Assembly: GCA_028284445.1 (NCBI GenBank)
Contig: JANQRS010000029.1
Coordinates: 62,001 to 126,000, forward strand
Reading direction: 5' to 3'
Length of the DNA stretch: 64,000 nucleotides
From: Calditrichia bacterium
GTDB taxonomy: Bacteria > Calditrichota > Calditrichia > RBG-13-44-9 > J075
Below, piece by piece: positions 52,779 through 62,024 of this stretch (its first letter is position 1; each line of letters begins with the position of its first letter). Made by a program: the position numbers and the translations under genes. Under the pieces are notes generated by a model, which was given only the letters and a program-made list of their open reading frames with translations, had not been told where the DNA came from and searched no databases.

Positions 52779-54044
52779 ATGTTGCGCAAAGCGGTGGTTA
52801 TTGTTGGGGGAGGCGTTGCGGGCTTAACGTGTGCCCGGAACCTGGAGCAGCAAAATATTGACTATTTGCTGCTGGAAGGATCCGATCGCGTTGGCGGCCG
52901 GCTTAAAACCGATTTCTACAACGGTTTTCTGCTCGATCGTGGATTTCATACCTACCTGACTGCATATCCCGAAGCACGTAAAGAACTCGATTATAGCCAG
53001 CTCGACTTGCGTCATTTTTGGCAGGGCGTGGTTATCTGGACCGGGCAGAAATTTTTAAAATTCACGGATCCCTTTAATGATATGCCGGTGCCTGAAGAAG
53101 CTGCGACGGGGCATTTAGAAGCGATCTCCGATAGAATTCGCATTGACAAATTACGTAAGGTGCTTAACAGTAAATCGATCGAAGAAATTCGTGATCACGA
53201 AATTGATACGGATACCTTGAACGGCCTGCGAGCCTGGGGATTTTCCGACTTGATGATCGATCGTTTCTTCCGGCCGTTTCTCGGGACGCTGTTTATGGAA
53301 GACGAGTTAAGCACCTCATATAAGAAATTTGAGTTTCTCTTCAAGATGTTTTGCGGCGGAAAAATGGCGATACCGGCGGCTGGCATAGAGGCCATTCCCC
53401 GTCAAATCCTTAGCCATTTGCCGGGTGATCGGGTGACGGTCAATGCTGAGGTTACTGGCATCAGCGAAGACAATGTTGTGACGCTGAATGATGGACGACG
53501 CATTCAGGCGGAGCAGGTCATTTTGGCAACTAATTTGCCACAGGCCTATCGTTTACTCGGCTATTCTATGAATCCGCCGCATCATCAGGTTACCTGTGCT
53601 TATCTTACGCTTGATAAAGCACCTTTCGAATCCCCGGTATTGATTCTGAACGGTTCAGGAAAGGGCCGCATCAACAATATTTGTTTCCCCAATCATGTTG
53701 CCAGCAGCTACGCGCCGGAAGGAAAAAACCTGGTATCGGTTAGTATCCTCGGTATCCATAACCAGTCCGGTACCAATATGTTCTCCGAGATTCGCGAAGA
53801 ACTGCGTGGTTGGTTTGGCGATCGGGTGTCAAAATGGCGTCCGTTAAAAATATATCGAATCAACTACGCCCTTCCTGAGCAGCAGAGAATCAGGCCGATT
53901 CCTGATTCCCTCAATGCCTTACGTCGGAAAAATATTTATCTCTGCGGAGATTATTGTGAAATGGCCTGTATCAACGGCGCAATAGAATCCGGTCGGAAGA
54001 TTGCGGATGAGGTGGTATATCAGCGGGCATTGAGACCTGTTTAA
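52779..54044 (+). CDS. Flavin amine-oxidase/protoporphyrinogen-oxidase-like protein
   Basis: 421 aa. FAD fold VVIVGGGVAGLTCARNLEQQNIDYLLLE with GGRLKTD, and DRGFHTYLTAYPEA after it. C-terminal FAD contact IYLCGDYCEMACINGAIESGRKIADEVV. Related proteins cluster with CarH/LitR regulators and with carotenoid genes; a substrate is not established. A carotenoid or porphyrin substrate is possible. Third gene of the regulator operon, 98 bp after the SDR. It ends overlapping the convergent 848-aa gene by 4 nt. Confidence 0.82.
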   Translation: MLRKAVVIVGGGVAGLTCARNLEQQNIDYLLLEGSDRVGGRLKTDFYNGFLLDRGFHTYLTAYPEARKELDYSQLDLRHFWQGVVIWTGQKFLKFTDPFNDMPVPEEAATGHLEAISDRIRIDKLRKVLNSKSIEEIRDHEIDTDTLNGLRAWGFSDLMIDRFFRPFLGTLFMEDELSTSYKKFEFLFKMFCGGKMAIPAAGIEAIPRQILSHLPGDRVTVNAEVTGISEDNVVTLNDGRRIQAEQVILATNLPQAYRLLGYSMNPPHHQVTCAYLTLDKAPFESPVLILNGSGKGRINNICFPNHVASSYAPEGKNLVSVSILGIHNQSGTNMFSEIREELRGWFGDRVSKWRPLKIYRINYALPEQQRIRPIPDSLNALRRKNIYLCGDYCEMACINGAIESGRKIADEVVYQRALRPV

Positions 54045-56587
54045 TTTGAGTTGTCACCGCTGACCATGCGGAACATTGCCCGGGCTACCGGCACGTGGAT
54101 CGTATGGTCGACATCCTGCCGGCCACCGGCGGCGAATTGGTCGCTATAGTTGATGATGATTTTATCCCCCGGTTTTACTCCCAGGCGATTATTCTGCGGC
54201 GCTTTCGCGGCATATTCTGTGTGAAGCTTCCCTTCAAAAACACCGCTATTGCTTGCGGTTTCCGCAAGCGAAAATTCAATAGCATACTGCCCACCCTGAA
54301 CGACGGCTGTCAAATTAAGATTGTCGGCCTTGTCAGGATGAAGGTTCATGTCATTGTCCGTAACCTGAATGAGAATGCTTTCTCCGGCAAGTATCCGTTT
54401 CTGCCGGGAGCTGAGCGTGGCATTGCTCCCCATTAATAGGAGATCTCCCCAAAGTGCCGGGTGAAGAGCTGTGTTTTTGCCGGCATTGGTTACCCAGCGA
54501 ATGTAAACATTTTCACCTTTGTTGATCGAATAGTTGAAGCCAAGAATCTGACCGGGAAGAAAGGCTTTGGCATCCAGATGCTCCAGAGGTATAAACGCCT
54601 CACAGGTATATCGCGAGCCGTCTCGAAGTGAGGCCGCCTCGATACCGCTGTTGCTTAAGGGCGTGGGGGTATAATCGCGGGGACCGCTAAAAACCGAGCG
54701 GCCGATGCTTTGCGAATGGATGAGGTGCCGTGGCCAGATCCAATACTGGTATTCTGTTGAGGTGCCGCGATTTTCGTTCTTTAAGTTTTGTGGATCGATA
54801 AAGAGTTCGAGCGCATCGCCCTGCCAAAAGCGGCGCATGTTCATTCGCCGGCTATCCGCGGGATCATCAATCCAGTATGCCACGTAGAGGCCGCGATTGT
54901 CCCAGGCCGTCATCAGCCCGCTATTTTCCACGGCAACTGCCGGACCTCCTGTGGCGACCCCTTGCATTGAGCCGAGGAGGCGAAATTTGTCAAGTGTCGG
55001 CCAATCATCAAGACTGCCGTCAATCGTTAGAGGGGATGTCAGCCGTCGCGCAGCGCCATACTTGTTGCTCCGAAATGACGGCTGTTGCAGCGATGGATTC
55101 GGTTGTTCCTCTGCGCCTCTATACCTTGCCAGTGTAAGGATGGTCTCCGGCCTGATGACCGACCTGGGTTGCTGGCTGCCGGCCAATGCGCCAAATCTGG
55201 CAGGAGTTGCTTGCTCCACAAGGCGATTCTGGATTTTTTCCAGGTGTTTCATATAGGTGGCGACATCATACTGAAGGGGAGCGCCTGCACCATATTCCCC
55301 CTGAGTTTCCCCTGTACCGCTTGTCTGGCTTGCACCCTGGGCTGCGGTTTGGGTCTGCGGCTGATTCTTGATCAGTTCCTTCAGGGGATTGTGCTCGGCC
55401 AAACTCTCCTTCATTGCTTGCACCAGTGCTGCCGGTGGGGCACCAGGCGTGCCCTCCGTATCTTGCAGGGCAAGACCGGACGCAATGGCAGCGCTCAGTG
55501 AACGAAGCGCCTCTGAGCGGGATGACTTATTATTCCAACTGTTGCTTTCTTCAAGCGCAGCAAGGGCGGCTTCCGCGAGTTCCTGCGAGAGTTCATCCGC
55601 AGAGAGCCCGGTTGGTAAGCTACCCAGACCTTCGCCTGAAGATCCTAAAATGGTTTCGAGACGTCCGGGAAGGTCGCCCAGCGGACCTGCCCCGGCCTGT
55701 TCGGACATGCCGGCGTTGTCACTACTTGTCAGTTCGCCCGACTCTTTGCCCTTACCCTGGGAATTGCCATTTTCTCCCTCTTTTCCTTTTCCACTACTTC
55801 CCGAGGGCGCACCGGATGAAATCTGGCCGCGCGGTGAACCGCTTTGCTGTCCACTGGCAGATGGGCTCTTCGTTTGCGAGCCCTCTGCAAGATCGCCGGA
55901 TGATTTATCTTTCCCTTTCCCGTCAATCGCTTCCCGCATTGCCTTTTCGACCGCTTCCTTGAGCTCTGCCAGCGATTGATCCATCATTTGCTGGCGAGCA
56001 GCTTCTCGCATACGCTCGAGCATATCAGAATCATTTAGCAAGCGGGCCAGGCGCTGTGCTGCTCGATTTTCACTTTGCATTTGCCGGCTCATTCCCTGGA
56101 GCTGGCGCAGCAGTTCGTCCATCATCTGATCAAGCTGTTTTTCGCTGACGTGATAGGCGTCTGGCTGATTTTCAAGCGCTTCTTTGATAGCATCGATAAG
56201 GGCGTTTTGCAAGGCGGCATCAATCGCCGACAATGCCTGCAGTTCCTGGCCGATTTGCTGTGCCTGGGCATCGCTCAAATCAGTGTTGCCGGATAAATGC
56301 GCCATCAACTCCTCAACTGTCCGGGACTGCTGATCGACGTTTCCCATTTCTCCCGCTTCAGGCTGAGATAGTGACTCCAGGGCATCGAGCACTTCCTCCC
56401 AGGTAGAGGATGCTATTTCAAGTGCTTGCTGTTCGCTTGCTTCGAGGGTGGTTGTTGGCAATGCAGAGGGTGGATGGCATTCTTCCGGTTCACCGAAAAC
56501 CGGAATCAGAATCCGGTAGAAGCTGACAATGATAAAGACATGCACTAATGTTGAGACTTTTAGCCATCTGCTGAATCCGGATTTCAT
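54041..56587 (-). CDS. TonB-like-anchored protein with coiled coil and CBM9-like domain
   Basis: 848 aa. One N-terminal membrane helix (LKVSTLVHVFIIVSFYRILI) with Ser12-x3-His16, the spacing of the Ser/His pair that TonB uses to contact ExbB-ExbD. Residues of about 45-230 are Gln/Glu/Ala-rich helices (coiled coil), 230-330 a Gly/Ser/Lys disordered stretch, and 520-700 a CBM9/DOMON-like beta-sandwich (IDGSLDDWPTLDKF, GDALELFIDPQN, EAFIPLEHLDAKAF). About 720-830 is a second beta domain (ILIQVTDNDMNLHPDKADN ... SNSGVFEGKL). No TonB C-terminal domain. It overlaps exbD by 4 nt and likely forms a complex with it. Load on the motor unknown. Confidence 0.8.
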   Translation of the reverse strand: MKSGFSRWLKVSTLVHVFIIVSFYRILIPVFGEPEECHPPSALPTTTLEASEQQALEIASSTWEEVLDALESLSQPEAGEMGNVDQQSRTVEELMAHLSGNTDLSDAQAQQIGQELQALSAIDAALQNALIDAIKEALENQPDAYHVSEKQLDQMMDELLRQLQGMSRQMQSENRAAQRLARLLNDSDMLERMREAARQQMMDQSLAELKEAVEKAMREAIDGKGKDKSSGDLAEGSQTKSPSASGQQSGSPRGQISSGAPSGSSGKGKEGENGNSQGKGKESGELTSSDNAGMSEQAGAGPLGDLPGRLETILGSSGEGLGSLPTGLSADELSQELAEAALAALEESNSWNNKSSRSEALRSLSAAIASGLALQDTEGTPGAPPAALVQAMKESLAEHNPLKELIKNQPQTQTAAQGASQTSGTGETQGEYGAGAPLQYDVATYMKHLEKIQNRLVEQATPARFGALAGSQQPRSVIRPETILTLARYRGAEEQPNPSLQQPSFRSNKYGAARRLTSPLTIDGSLDDWPTLDKFRLLGSMQGVATGGPAVAVENSGLMTAWDNRGLYVAYWIDDPADSRRMNMRRFWQGDALELFIDPQNLKNENRGTSTEYQYWIWPRHLIHSQSIGRSVFSGPRDYTPTPLSNSGIEAASLRDGSRYTCEAFIPLEHLDAKAFLPGQILGFNYSINKGENVYIRWVTNAGKNTALHPALWGDLLLMGSNATLSSRQKRILAGESILIQVTDNDMNLHPDKADNLNLTAVVQGGQYAIEFSLAETASNSGVFEGKLHTEYAAKAPQNNRLGVKPGDKIIINYSDQFAAGGRQDVDHTIHVPVARAMFRMVSGDNSN

Positions 56588-57003
56588 CGGCGATCCTCAA
56601 CTTCGTGCGCCAGGTGTTCAATGCCCAGAACCTGTACTACATCATAAAGCTTGACCAATGCCTGGTAGGGGGCACGCCGGTCGCCGAGAATGAGCACGGC
56701 ATCGCGACCACTTGACTTTGCCGACTCAACGCGGTCGAAGAGGTCGTCCTCAGAGCAGGCCACATCATCTACACTATACTGACCTCGCCGATCGATGCGC
56801 ACAATAATGATATCGTTGGGCATGTTGAGCGTGGTCGAAGTCATCGCCGTCGGCAGTTCCAGGTCGATTTTCTGTTCCTCGCCCTCACCCTTGTCAAAGG
56901 TTGTGGTAAGCATGAAGAATACAAGCAGAAGAAAAAGCACATCGATCAGGGATGATAGTTGCGGTAGGCCGCTTTCTTCTTCAAAAGGGTTTTTCAGGTC
57001 CAT
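56584..57003 (-). CDS. exbD: ExbD/TolR family proton-channel subunit
   Basis: 139 aa. One membrane helix with the essential acidic residue Asp21 (SLIDVLFLLLVFFMLTTTF) preceded by an acidic cytosolic N-terminus. The periplasmic domain (DIIIVRIDRRGQYSVDD ... APYQALVKLYDVVQVLGI) is the normal ExbD/TolR fold. It transmits proton flow with ExbB. It overlaps exbB by 1 nt and the 848-aa gene by 4 nt. A standard TonB gene is missing from the operon. Confidence 0.93.
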   Translation of the reverse strand: MDLKNPFEEESGLPQLSSLIDVLFLLLVFFMLTTTFDKGEGEEQKIDLELPTAMTSTTLNMPNDIIIVRIDRRGQYSVDDVACSEDDLFDRVESAKSSGRDAVLILGDRRAPYQALVKLYDVVQVLGIEHLAHEVEDRR

Positions 57004-57626
57004 CAGCTGCCGCCCTCCTCTTTGCTGCCGGCTACGGACACGACCAGGCGATTCAGGGCAGCTTTGATGCGCTGATACTGGCGTTCTCCGTGGGCCTTCA
57101 GGCCATAATGGGCAAAAAGTGTTGGGATAGCTATGGTCAAGCCGGTTATGGTCGTAATGAGCGCAATGCCGATACCGCTTGCCACGCCTTCCTGGCTCAT
57201 GCCGGATTTTCCAATTTCTTCAAATGAGATTGCCAATCCAACCACAGTGCCGAGCAGCCCGAGCAGCGGTGCAAGGTTGCCAATGGCATTCAAAATCCAC
57301 ATACGCCGGGTTAGGTAAGGAAGATGCTGCTCCGCGCTTTGTTTCAGAGAGGCTTCCGCTGTAATATCCGTGCCTGGCTCCTGAACAAGCTGCCGCGCAT
57401 CGCGAACAATACTGCCCGTCAGGCAATCACTTTCAGCTTTCGGCCAATCTCCTTTGCTGCTCTTTAGGGCATTTTCCAGGTTTTCAGACAAAATTTTCTC
57501 TTTACGCAAAGCAAAATACCGCTCGAGAATTACGGCCAGACTCAGGAGAGACATCAGGATGAGCGGAATCATAAAGGCATAGCCGCCCTGCTCAATGAGT
57601 TCCAATAACTTATTGGTAATAATCAT
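57003..57626 (-). CDS. exbB: ExbB/TolQ/MotA family proton-channel subunit
   Basis: 207 aa from ATG 57626; the frame is open to 57674 but the family begins at this ATG. Three membrane helices: AFMIPLILMSLLSLAVILERYFAL, NAIGNLAPLLGLLGTVVGLAISF and GIGIALITTITGLTIAIPTLFAHYGL. The conserved GLLGTVVG and Thr/Gly-rich TM3 of the channel are present. With ExbD it converts proton-motive force into motion of an attached protein, here probably the 848-aa product. Confidence 0.93.
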   Translation of the reverse strand: MIITNKLLELIEQGGYAFMIPLILMSLLSLAVILERYFALRKEKILSENLENALKSSKGDWPKAESDCLTGSIVRDARQLVQEPGTDITAEASLKQSAEQHLPYLTRRMWILNAIGNLAPLLGLLGTVVGLAISFEEIGKSGMSQEGVASGIGIALITTITGLTIAIPTLFAHYGLKAHGERQYQRIKAALNRLVVSVAGSKEEGGS

Positions 57627-57923
57627 GTGCGTTTCTCGGATTTCAGGTTGAAACGGATGCTGCGGGTAAGCCACAACTCACAGTATCTTTGAATATAGCA
57701 ACAGTTGCAATGGATTGACAGATGCTACTGAATTTAATGGCAGGAAAATTCGGAAACCCCTCAATCAGTTCACCACAAACTGATTTCCATTCCCCAATTT
57801 TGACGCTCGGTCACACAATTGTATTTCAAAAAAGCAGAAAAGGTTCCTGATGGGCGGGATTTTTGCTTTATGAAACAGAAAAAGCGCCAAAAGGCGCTTT
57901 TTCTGTAAGCTTGTAAGCCGACT
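57627..57923. other. 297-bp intergenic region
   Basis: Upstream of exbB and downstream of the 57924 gene. It holds the terminator at 57876-57905 and presumably the exbB promoter. No gene seen. Confidence 0.6.
57876..57905 (-). terminator. Rho-independent terminator, perfect 13-bp stem
   Basis: CAGAAAAAGCGCC-AAAA-GGCGCTTTTTCTG, symmetric and with A/T runs on both sides, 18 nt after the stop of the minus-strand 57924 gene. Confidence 0.92.
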
Positions 57924-60536
57924 TTAACGAATAAGAATCATTCGCTTTGTTTCAGCAAAGCTACCGGTTTTCAATGAGTAGAAATATAGACCGCTGGCGA
58001 GCTGCTTACCGCTGTCATCATGTCCATTCCAAACTATGGTATGTCTGCCTGCAGGCCGCACTTCGTCCAGAAGCAGTCGTACGCGCTGTCCCAATATGTT
58101 GTAAATGGCAAGCTCTGCACGCTGCTGTTGCTTCATATTGAAGTCGATTTGTGTCTCCGGGTTGAACGGATTTGGATAGTTCTGGAAGAGCGCAAAGTCA
58201 TCGATCAAAGGATCACCTGGTTCGACATTAACAAGTGATTCAACGATTAGCGAGACTGGAATCGTGGTCAGAGGCAGACTTGCGTCGTTACTATTAATTA
58301 GGATTTCTCCGGCAAAGGCGCCGGTTTCATCCAGGACGCTGGCATCGTAGGTGACCGTAATCGTGTCGGATTCGCCACCCCCAAGACTGCCGCCATCGGC
58401 TGACAGTGAGAGCCAAGGCAGATCTCCCATAGGATTGATACCAATCTCTACATTCCCAACATCCGGAAATAGATCGACACTGCTTATATTGACAAATTCC
58501 GGTATGATATGGCCGCTAAATCCGGCAATTGCAAAATTCCCCTCATCGTTCCCAAGCGCCGACAAGGGAAGCGGCACGGAGAGGATCTTACCGGTGATCT
58601 GAATAGTGCCATTGTAAGTTGGTGCAGAACCGGGTGTCGTATTGGCACCAGGCCAGACAGATATGTTTAATGCCGGGCTGCCGAGTGCGGCGATGGCCGG
58701 GGCAGTGACAAATACATCAAATTCCGAGCCGGTAGACTGGCCTGCGAACAGCTGGCCGAATGCACCGGGGAAGGCACCGGTATTGATGTCAAAATCGGTG
58801 TCGACGGCAAAGAGAAGATAGGCGCTGTCGGCATTCACGTCTTCGGCAAACTCAAAGTCAAGAGTGACAGTCGCATCACCAATGCTGGCATAAATGGCCA
58901 CAAGTTCGCCGCCGCTGCCGAAAAGAATATCGTCATCCGGATCGAGAAGGACAGTGTCGGTCGAGGCGTCCGTGAGATTAAATGAAAGTGGATAGGGTGA
59001 ACGCGGTACCTCGGCAAAATTGACGTCGAACATCAAGTCGCCACGCGTGATACCGTTTGGATATTTCAGATTCTTGGTAATGATTGGCCCGAATACGTCG
59101 TTCAGGGTATAGTCGAGGCGGGATCCCGCAGGTCCGTTATTGGTAACCACCAGTTGTGCAGTTGTGCTGCTGTCGCTGAGCAATTCTGCACTCAGGCTGT
59201 CGCTGGAGAGCGTTAATGCCGCCAGGTTTGCATCGAGCGTGACGGTTCGTGTCAGGGTGTCGTTTGCAGTGATGACAACGCTGACGGTATCGCTATACCA
59301 ACCAATCTTAGATACGACAAGCGTATGCTCGCCCTCAAAGGTTCGCAGAGAAAATGCCCCGCTGGAATCGGAATACAGCGTTTTCCCTGCTTCCAAGAAG
59401 TTGATCTCGACGTCTGCAATATTGTCGCCGCCAAGCACATTTTCCGTAATGATACCCTCAATATCTCCGGCAGAAACCGAATCAAATTCAACGACATAAG
59501 CACCGGTTTGGATATCTCCGATAAATATTTTAGCGTCCAGCGCAAAAGGATAAATGCCCCAGGCCCCATTGAAATTCCCTTCTTCACCGCCGGGATAGGT
59601 ATCGTAAAAGGCCACCTCGGCAATTGCACTGGGGTTCGAGATATCAAGGATCTTTATCCCGGATTCATAATGCGACATATAAGCGTAATCACCAATTATA
59701 AAGACATTATGCGCCAACTGGCTTTCGCCGAGATACTCATCCAGCAGTGTAATGTTTTCCAGATCGCTGATGTCCCACATTTTTACGCTTTGTCCCACCG
59801 TTTCCTCGGTAGTCATCATGTAGTTCTTGTCTTCTGATACCCAGACGTTGTGCACATAACCGGCGGCAGGAATGGTAAGACGCTGTAAGAGTGCCGGATT
59901 GGCTGCATCACTGACATCAAAAATGCCAATTGTTGGACTGCTCCCTTCCGCGACATAGAGCACTGAGTCTGCTGCAAAAACGTCGTGTGCATCGATGCCA
60001 AGGCCGCTTCCCAACTGCGATACGAGTGTCGGATTGACAGGGTCGCTCAGGCTGTAGAGTGATACCGGGGTAGTGAAGTTGAAATCCTCAATGACGTAGA
60101 GAATACCGGCTTGTTGATCAATGTAGATATTATGCGGGCGTGTCGAAATGCCGGTCAGGGTGTCGGCAATGATGGCTGAATCAGGCAAGGTAGAGATATC
60201 AACAATGATGACGTCGTTTGAGCCTTCTGACGAGACATACATGTATTCCTGGTAGGTCTTTATATCATACCACCCGGCGACGACCCAGTCAACGAATTCA
60301 ACTTCGCTGATCGAGTCTGTTTCGGTGACATCGACAATCATGACGCCGCCATTGACACCCTGGAATGCATACTCACGGCCGTCCGGTGCAACATATCCCC
60401 AGCAGTCGGTATAGCCGTTCAGCGGATAATTATTGACGTTGTCGATCACTGTGATGTTTGCGCCTTGCGCAAAAAGCATCTGACCAACGAAGAAAGAAAT
60501 AAGAAAATAAAAGGATAGGTAACGGAGCAAACGCAT
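57924..60536 (-). CDS. Choice-of-anchor-B type secreted protein with T9SS sorting tail
   Basis: 870 aa. Signal peptide (LRYLSFYFLISFFVGQMLFAQG); AGGAGGAG upstream of ATG 60536. Residues of about 25-350 are LVIVD-type propeller repeats (MIVDVTETDSIS, IIVDISTLPDSA, IGIFDVSDAANPAL, IKILDISNPSAI). A carboxypeptidase-regulatory-like domain follows at about 360-440 (SGAFSLRTFEGEHTLVVSKIGW), then beta domains. The Por-type sorting tail is at about 785-870 (FQNYPNPFNPETQIDF ... SGLYFYSLKT ... KRMILIR). Exported by type IX secretion; surface role unknown. It has its own strong terminator. Confidence 0.88.
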   Translation of the reverse strand: MRLLRYLSFYFLISFFVGQMLFAQGANITVIDNVNNYPLNGYTDCWGYVAPDGREYAFQGVNGGVMIVDVTETDSISEVEFVDWVVAGWYDIKTYQEYMYVSSEGSNDVIIVDISTLPDSAIIADTLTGISTRPHNIYIDQQAGILYVIEDFNFTTPVSLYSLSDPVNPTLVSQLGSGLGIDAHDVFAADSVLYVAEGSSPTIGIFDVSDAANPALLQRLTIPAAGYVHNVWVSEDKNYMMTTEETVGQSVKMWDISDLENITLLDEYLGESQLAHNVFIIGDYAYMSHYESGIKILDISNPSAIAEVAFYDTYPGGEEGNFNGAWGIYPFALDAKIFIGDIQTGAYVVEFDSVSAGDIEGIITENVLGGDNIADVEINFLEAGKTLYSDSSGAFSLRTFEGEHTLVVSKIGWYSDTVSVVITANDTLTRTVTLDANLAALTLSSDSLSAELLSDSSTTAQLVVTNNGPAGSRLDYTLNDVFGPIITKNLKYPNGITRGDLMFDVNFAEVPRSPYPLSFNLTDASTDTVLLDPDDDILFGSGGELVAIYASIGDATVTLDFEFAEDVNADSAYLLFAVDTDFDINTGAFPGAFGQLFAGQSTGSEFDVFVTAPAIAALGSPALNISVWPGANTTPGSAPTYNGTIQITGKILSVPLPLSALGNDEGNFAIAGFSGHIIPEFVNISSVDLFPDVGNVEIGINPMGDLPWLSLSADGGSLGGGESDTITVTYDASVLDETGAFAGEILINSNDASLPLTTIPVSLIVESLVNVEPGDPLIDDFALFQNYPNPFNPETQIDFNMKQQQRAELAIYNILGQRVRLLLDEVRPAGRHTIVWNGHDDSGKQLASGLYFYSLKTGSFAETKRMILIR

Positions 60537-60731
60537 ACAGAACTCCTCCTGGTGAGACGTGAAAAATCGGATAAATTAGTCCCCCATGGATAAACTATAC
60601 GCCCTTGCCTGATTTTGGTTACATTCATTTTTCGAGGACTTGAATAGGCATAGCGATTATTGTTCGCAATGTCTACATTGGCTAGAGGGATGCCATCCCT
60701 TAAGAACACATCATACCTCCGGGAGAGCTGT

Positions 60732-62024
60732 ATGTATAATCCGACGATTGAATCGATGCCGCTGGATAAGCTGCGACAGTTACAAAGCGAACGTCTGAAG
60801 ACCATGTTACAGCGGATGGTCGATAATGTGCCCTTCTATAGACATCTGCTAAGGGAAAAGGGAATAGCCCCGGGAGATATTAAGGGTGTTGACGATTTGG
60901 CAAAGCTACCATTCACGAAAAAATCTGACTTACGTGATCATTATCCATATGGCTTGTTCGCCAATCCAATGTCGGAAATACGACGCATTCATGCTTCCAG
61001 CGGGACAACCGGAAAACCGACGGTGGTTGGCTATACGGAGAACGATCTGAATATCTTTGACGAAGTGGTTGCACGCTCGCTGGTATGTGCCGGGGCAAAA
61101 CCCGGCATGAAGCTTCATAATGCCTATGGCTACGGTCTTTTTACCGGCGGTCTCGGCATGCATGGCGGTGCGACATTGTTAGGCATGGCAGTGATTCCGG
61201 TGTCCGGTGGGATGACTGACCGGCAATTAACCATCTTGCAGGATTTTGAGCCGGAGGTCATGTGCTGCACGCCTTCTTATGCCCAAACGCTGGCCGAAGA
61301 ATGTCGTAAACGCGGTATCGATCCGAAAGAACTGGCCGTGAAGTTTGCCATTCTTGGGGCAGAGCCCTGGACGGAAACCATTCGCAGCCAGGTGGAAGCG
61401 GGACTGGATGTCACGGCAACGAATATCTATGGCCTCAGTGAAATTATCGGGCCTGGGGTCTCCCAGGAAGATTTCCAGGAAAAGGGCAGCGGTAGCTATG
61501 TCTGGGAAGATCATTTCTTCCCGGAAGTTGTTGATCGTGATACCGGTGAGCCATTGCCATATGGCCAGGAAGGGGTATTGGTTTTTACGACGATTTCCCG
61601 GGAAGCTTTTCCGCTACTTCGTTACTGGACCAACGATATTTGCTCCATCTACTACGATGCAAATGCAAAACGCACGCACATTAAGATGTCTGCCATCAAA
61701 GGGCGTGCCGACGATATGCTGATCATTCGCGGCGTGAATCTCTTTTACACCCAGGTCGAAGAGATTATCGACGATATGGATTTCCTGGTACCCAACTACC
61801 AATTGATCGTTACCCGCGAAGGGACGATGGATGCGGTTGAAGTGAGCTGCGAAGTGGGAGACGGCGTGAATCACGAAGACGATTCGCTTGCGCAGCAACT
61901 CCTGCAGCGCATCAAAAACACCATTGGTTTGTCGATGAAGATTTCCCTGCAGGCGCCCGGCGCTATTCCGCGAAGTCAGGGTGGGAAGTTGCAACGTGTG
62001 GTGGACAGGCGAATTATGGCTTAA
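60732..62024 (+). CDS. paaK: Phenylacetate-CoA ligase family protein
   Basis: 430 aa from ATG 60732 (GGGAG upstream); the frame is open to 60660. Adenylate-forming motifs: HASSGTTGKPTVVGYTENDL, YGLSEIIGPGVS, then KGRADDMLIIRGVNLFYTQVEE and C-terminal IPRSQGGKLQRVVDRR with the catalytic Lys. It forms phenylacetyl-CoA (or another aryl-CoA) from acid, ATP and CoA. No other phenylacetate-degradation genes are present, so the natural substrate may differ. It overlaps the convergent 62014 gene by 11 nt. Confidence 0.9.
   Translation: MYNPTIESMPLDKLRQLQSERLKTMLQRMVDNVPFYRHLLREKGIAPGDIKGVDDLAKLPFTKKSDLRDHYPYGLFANPMSEIRRIHASSGTTGKPTVVGYTENDLNIFDEVVARSLVCAGAKPGMKLHNAYGYGLFTGGLGMHGGATLLGMAVIPVSGGMTDRQLTILQDFEPEVMCCTPSYAQTLAEECRKRGIDPKELAVKFAILGAEPWTETIRSQVEAGLDVTATNIYGLSEIIGPGVSQEDFQEKGSGSYVWEDHFFPEVVDRDTGEPLPYGQEGVLVFTTISREAFPLLRYWTNDICSIYYDANAKRTHIKMSAIKGRADDMLIIRGVNLFYTQVEEIIDDMDFLVPNYQLIVTREGTMDAVEVSCEVGDGVNHEDDSLAQQLLQRIKNTIGLSMKISLQAPGAIPRSQGGKLQRVVDRRIMA

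Noticed and set aside
55368..55979. Plus-strand 203-aa Ser/Pro-rich frame opposite the 848-aa gene
   Set aside because: Composition (Ser/Pro/Leu) is that of an antisense shadow of the Gly/Ser/Gln-rich coding strand.
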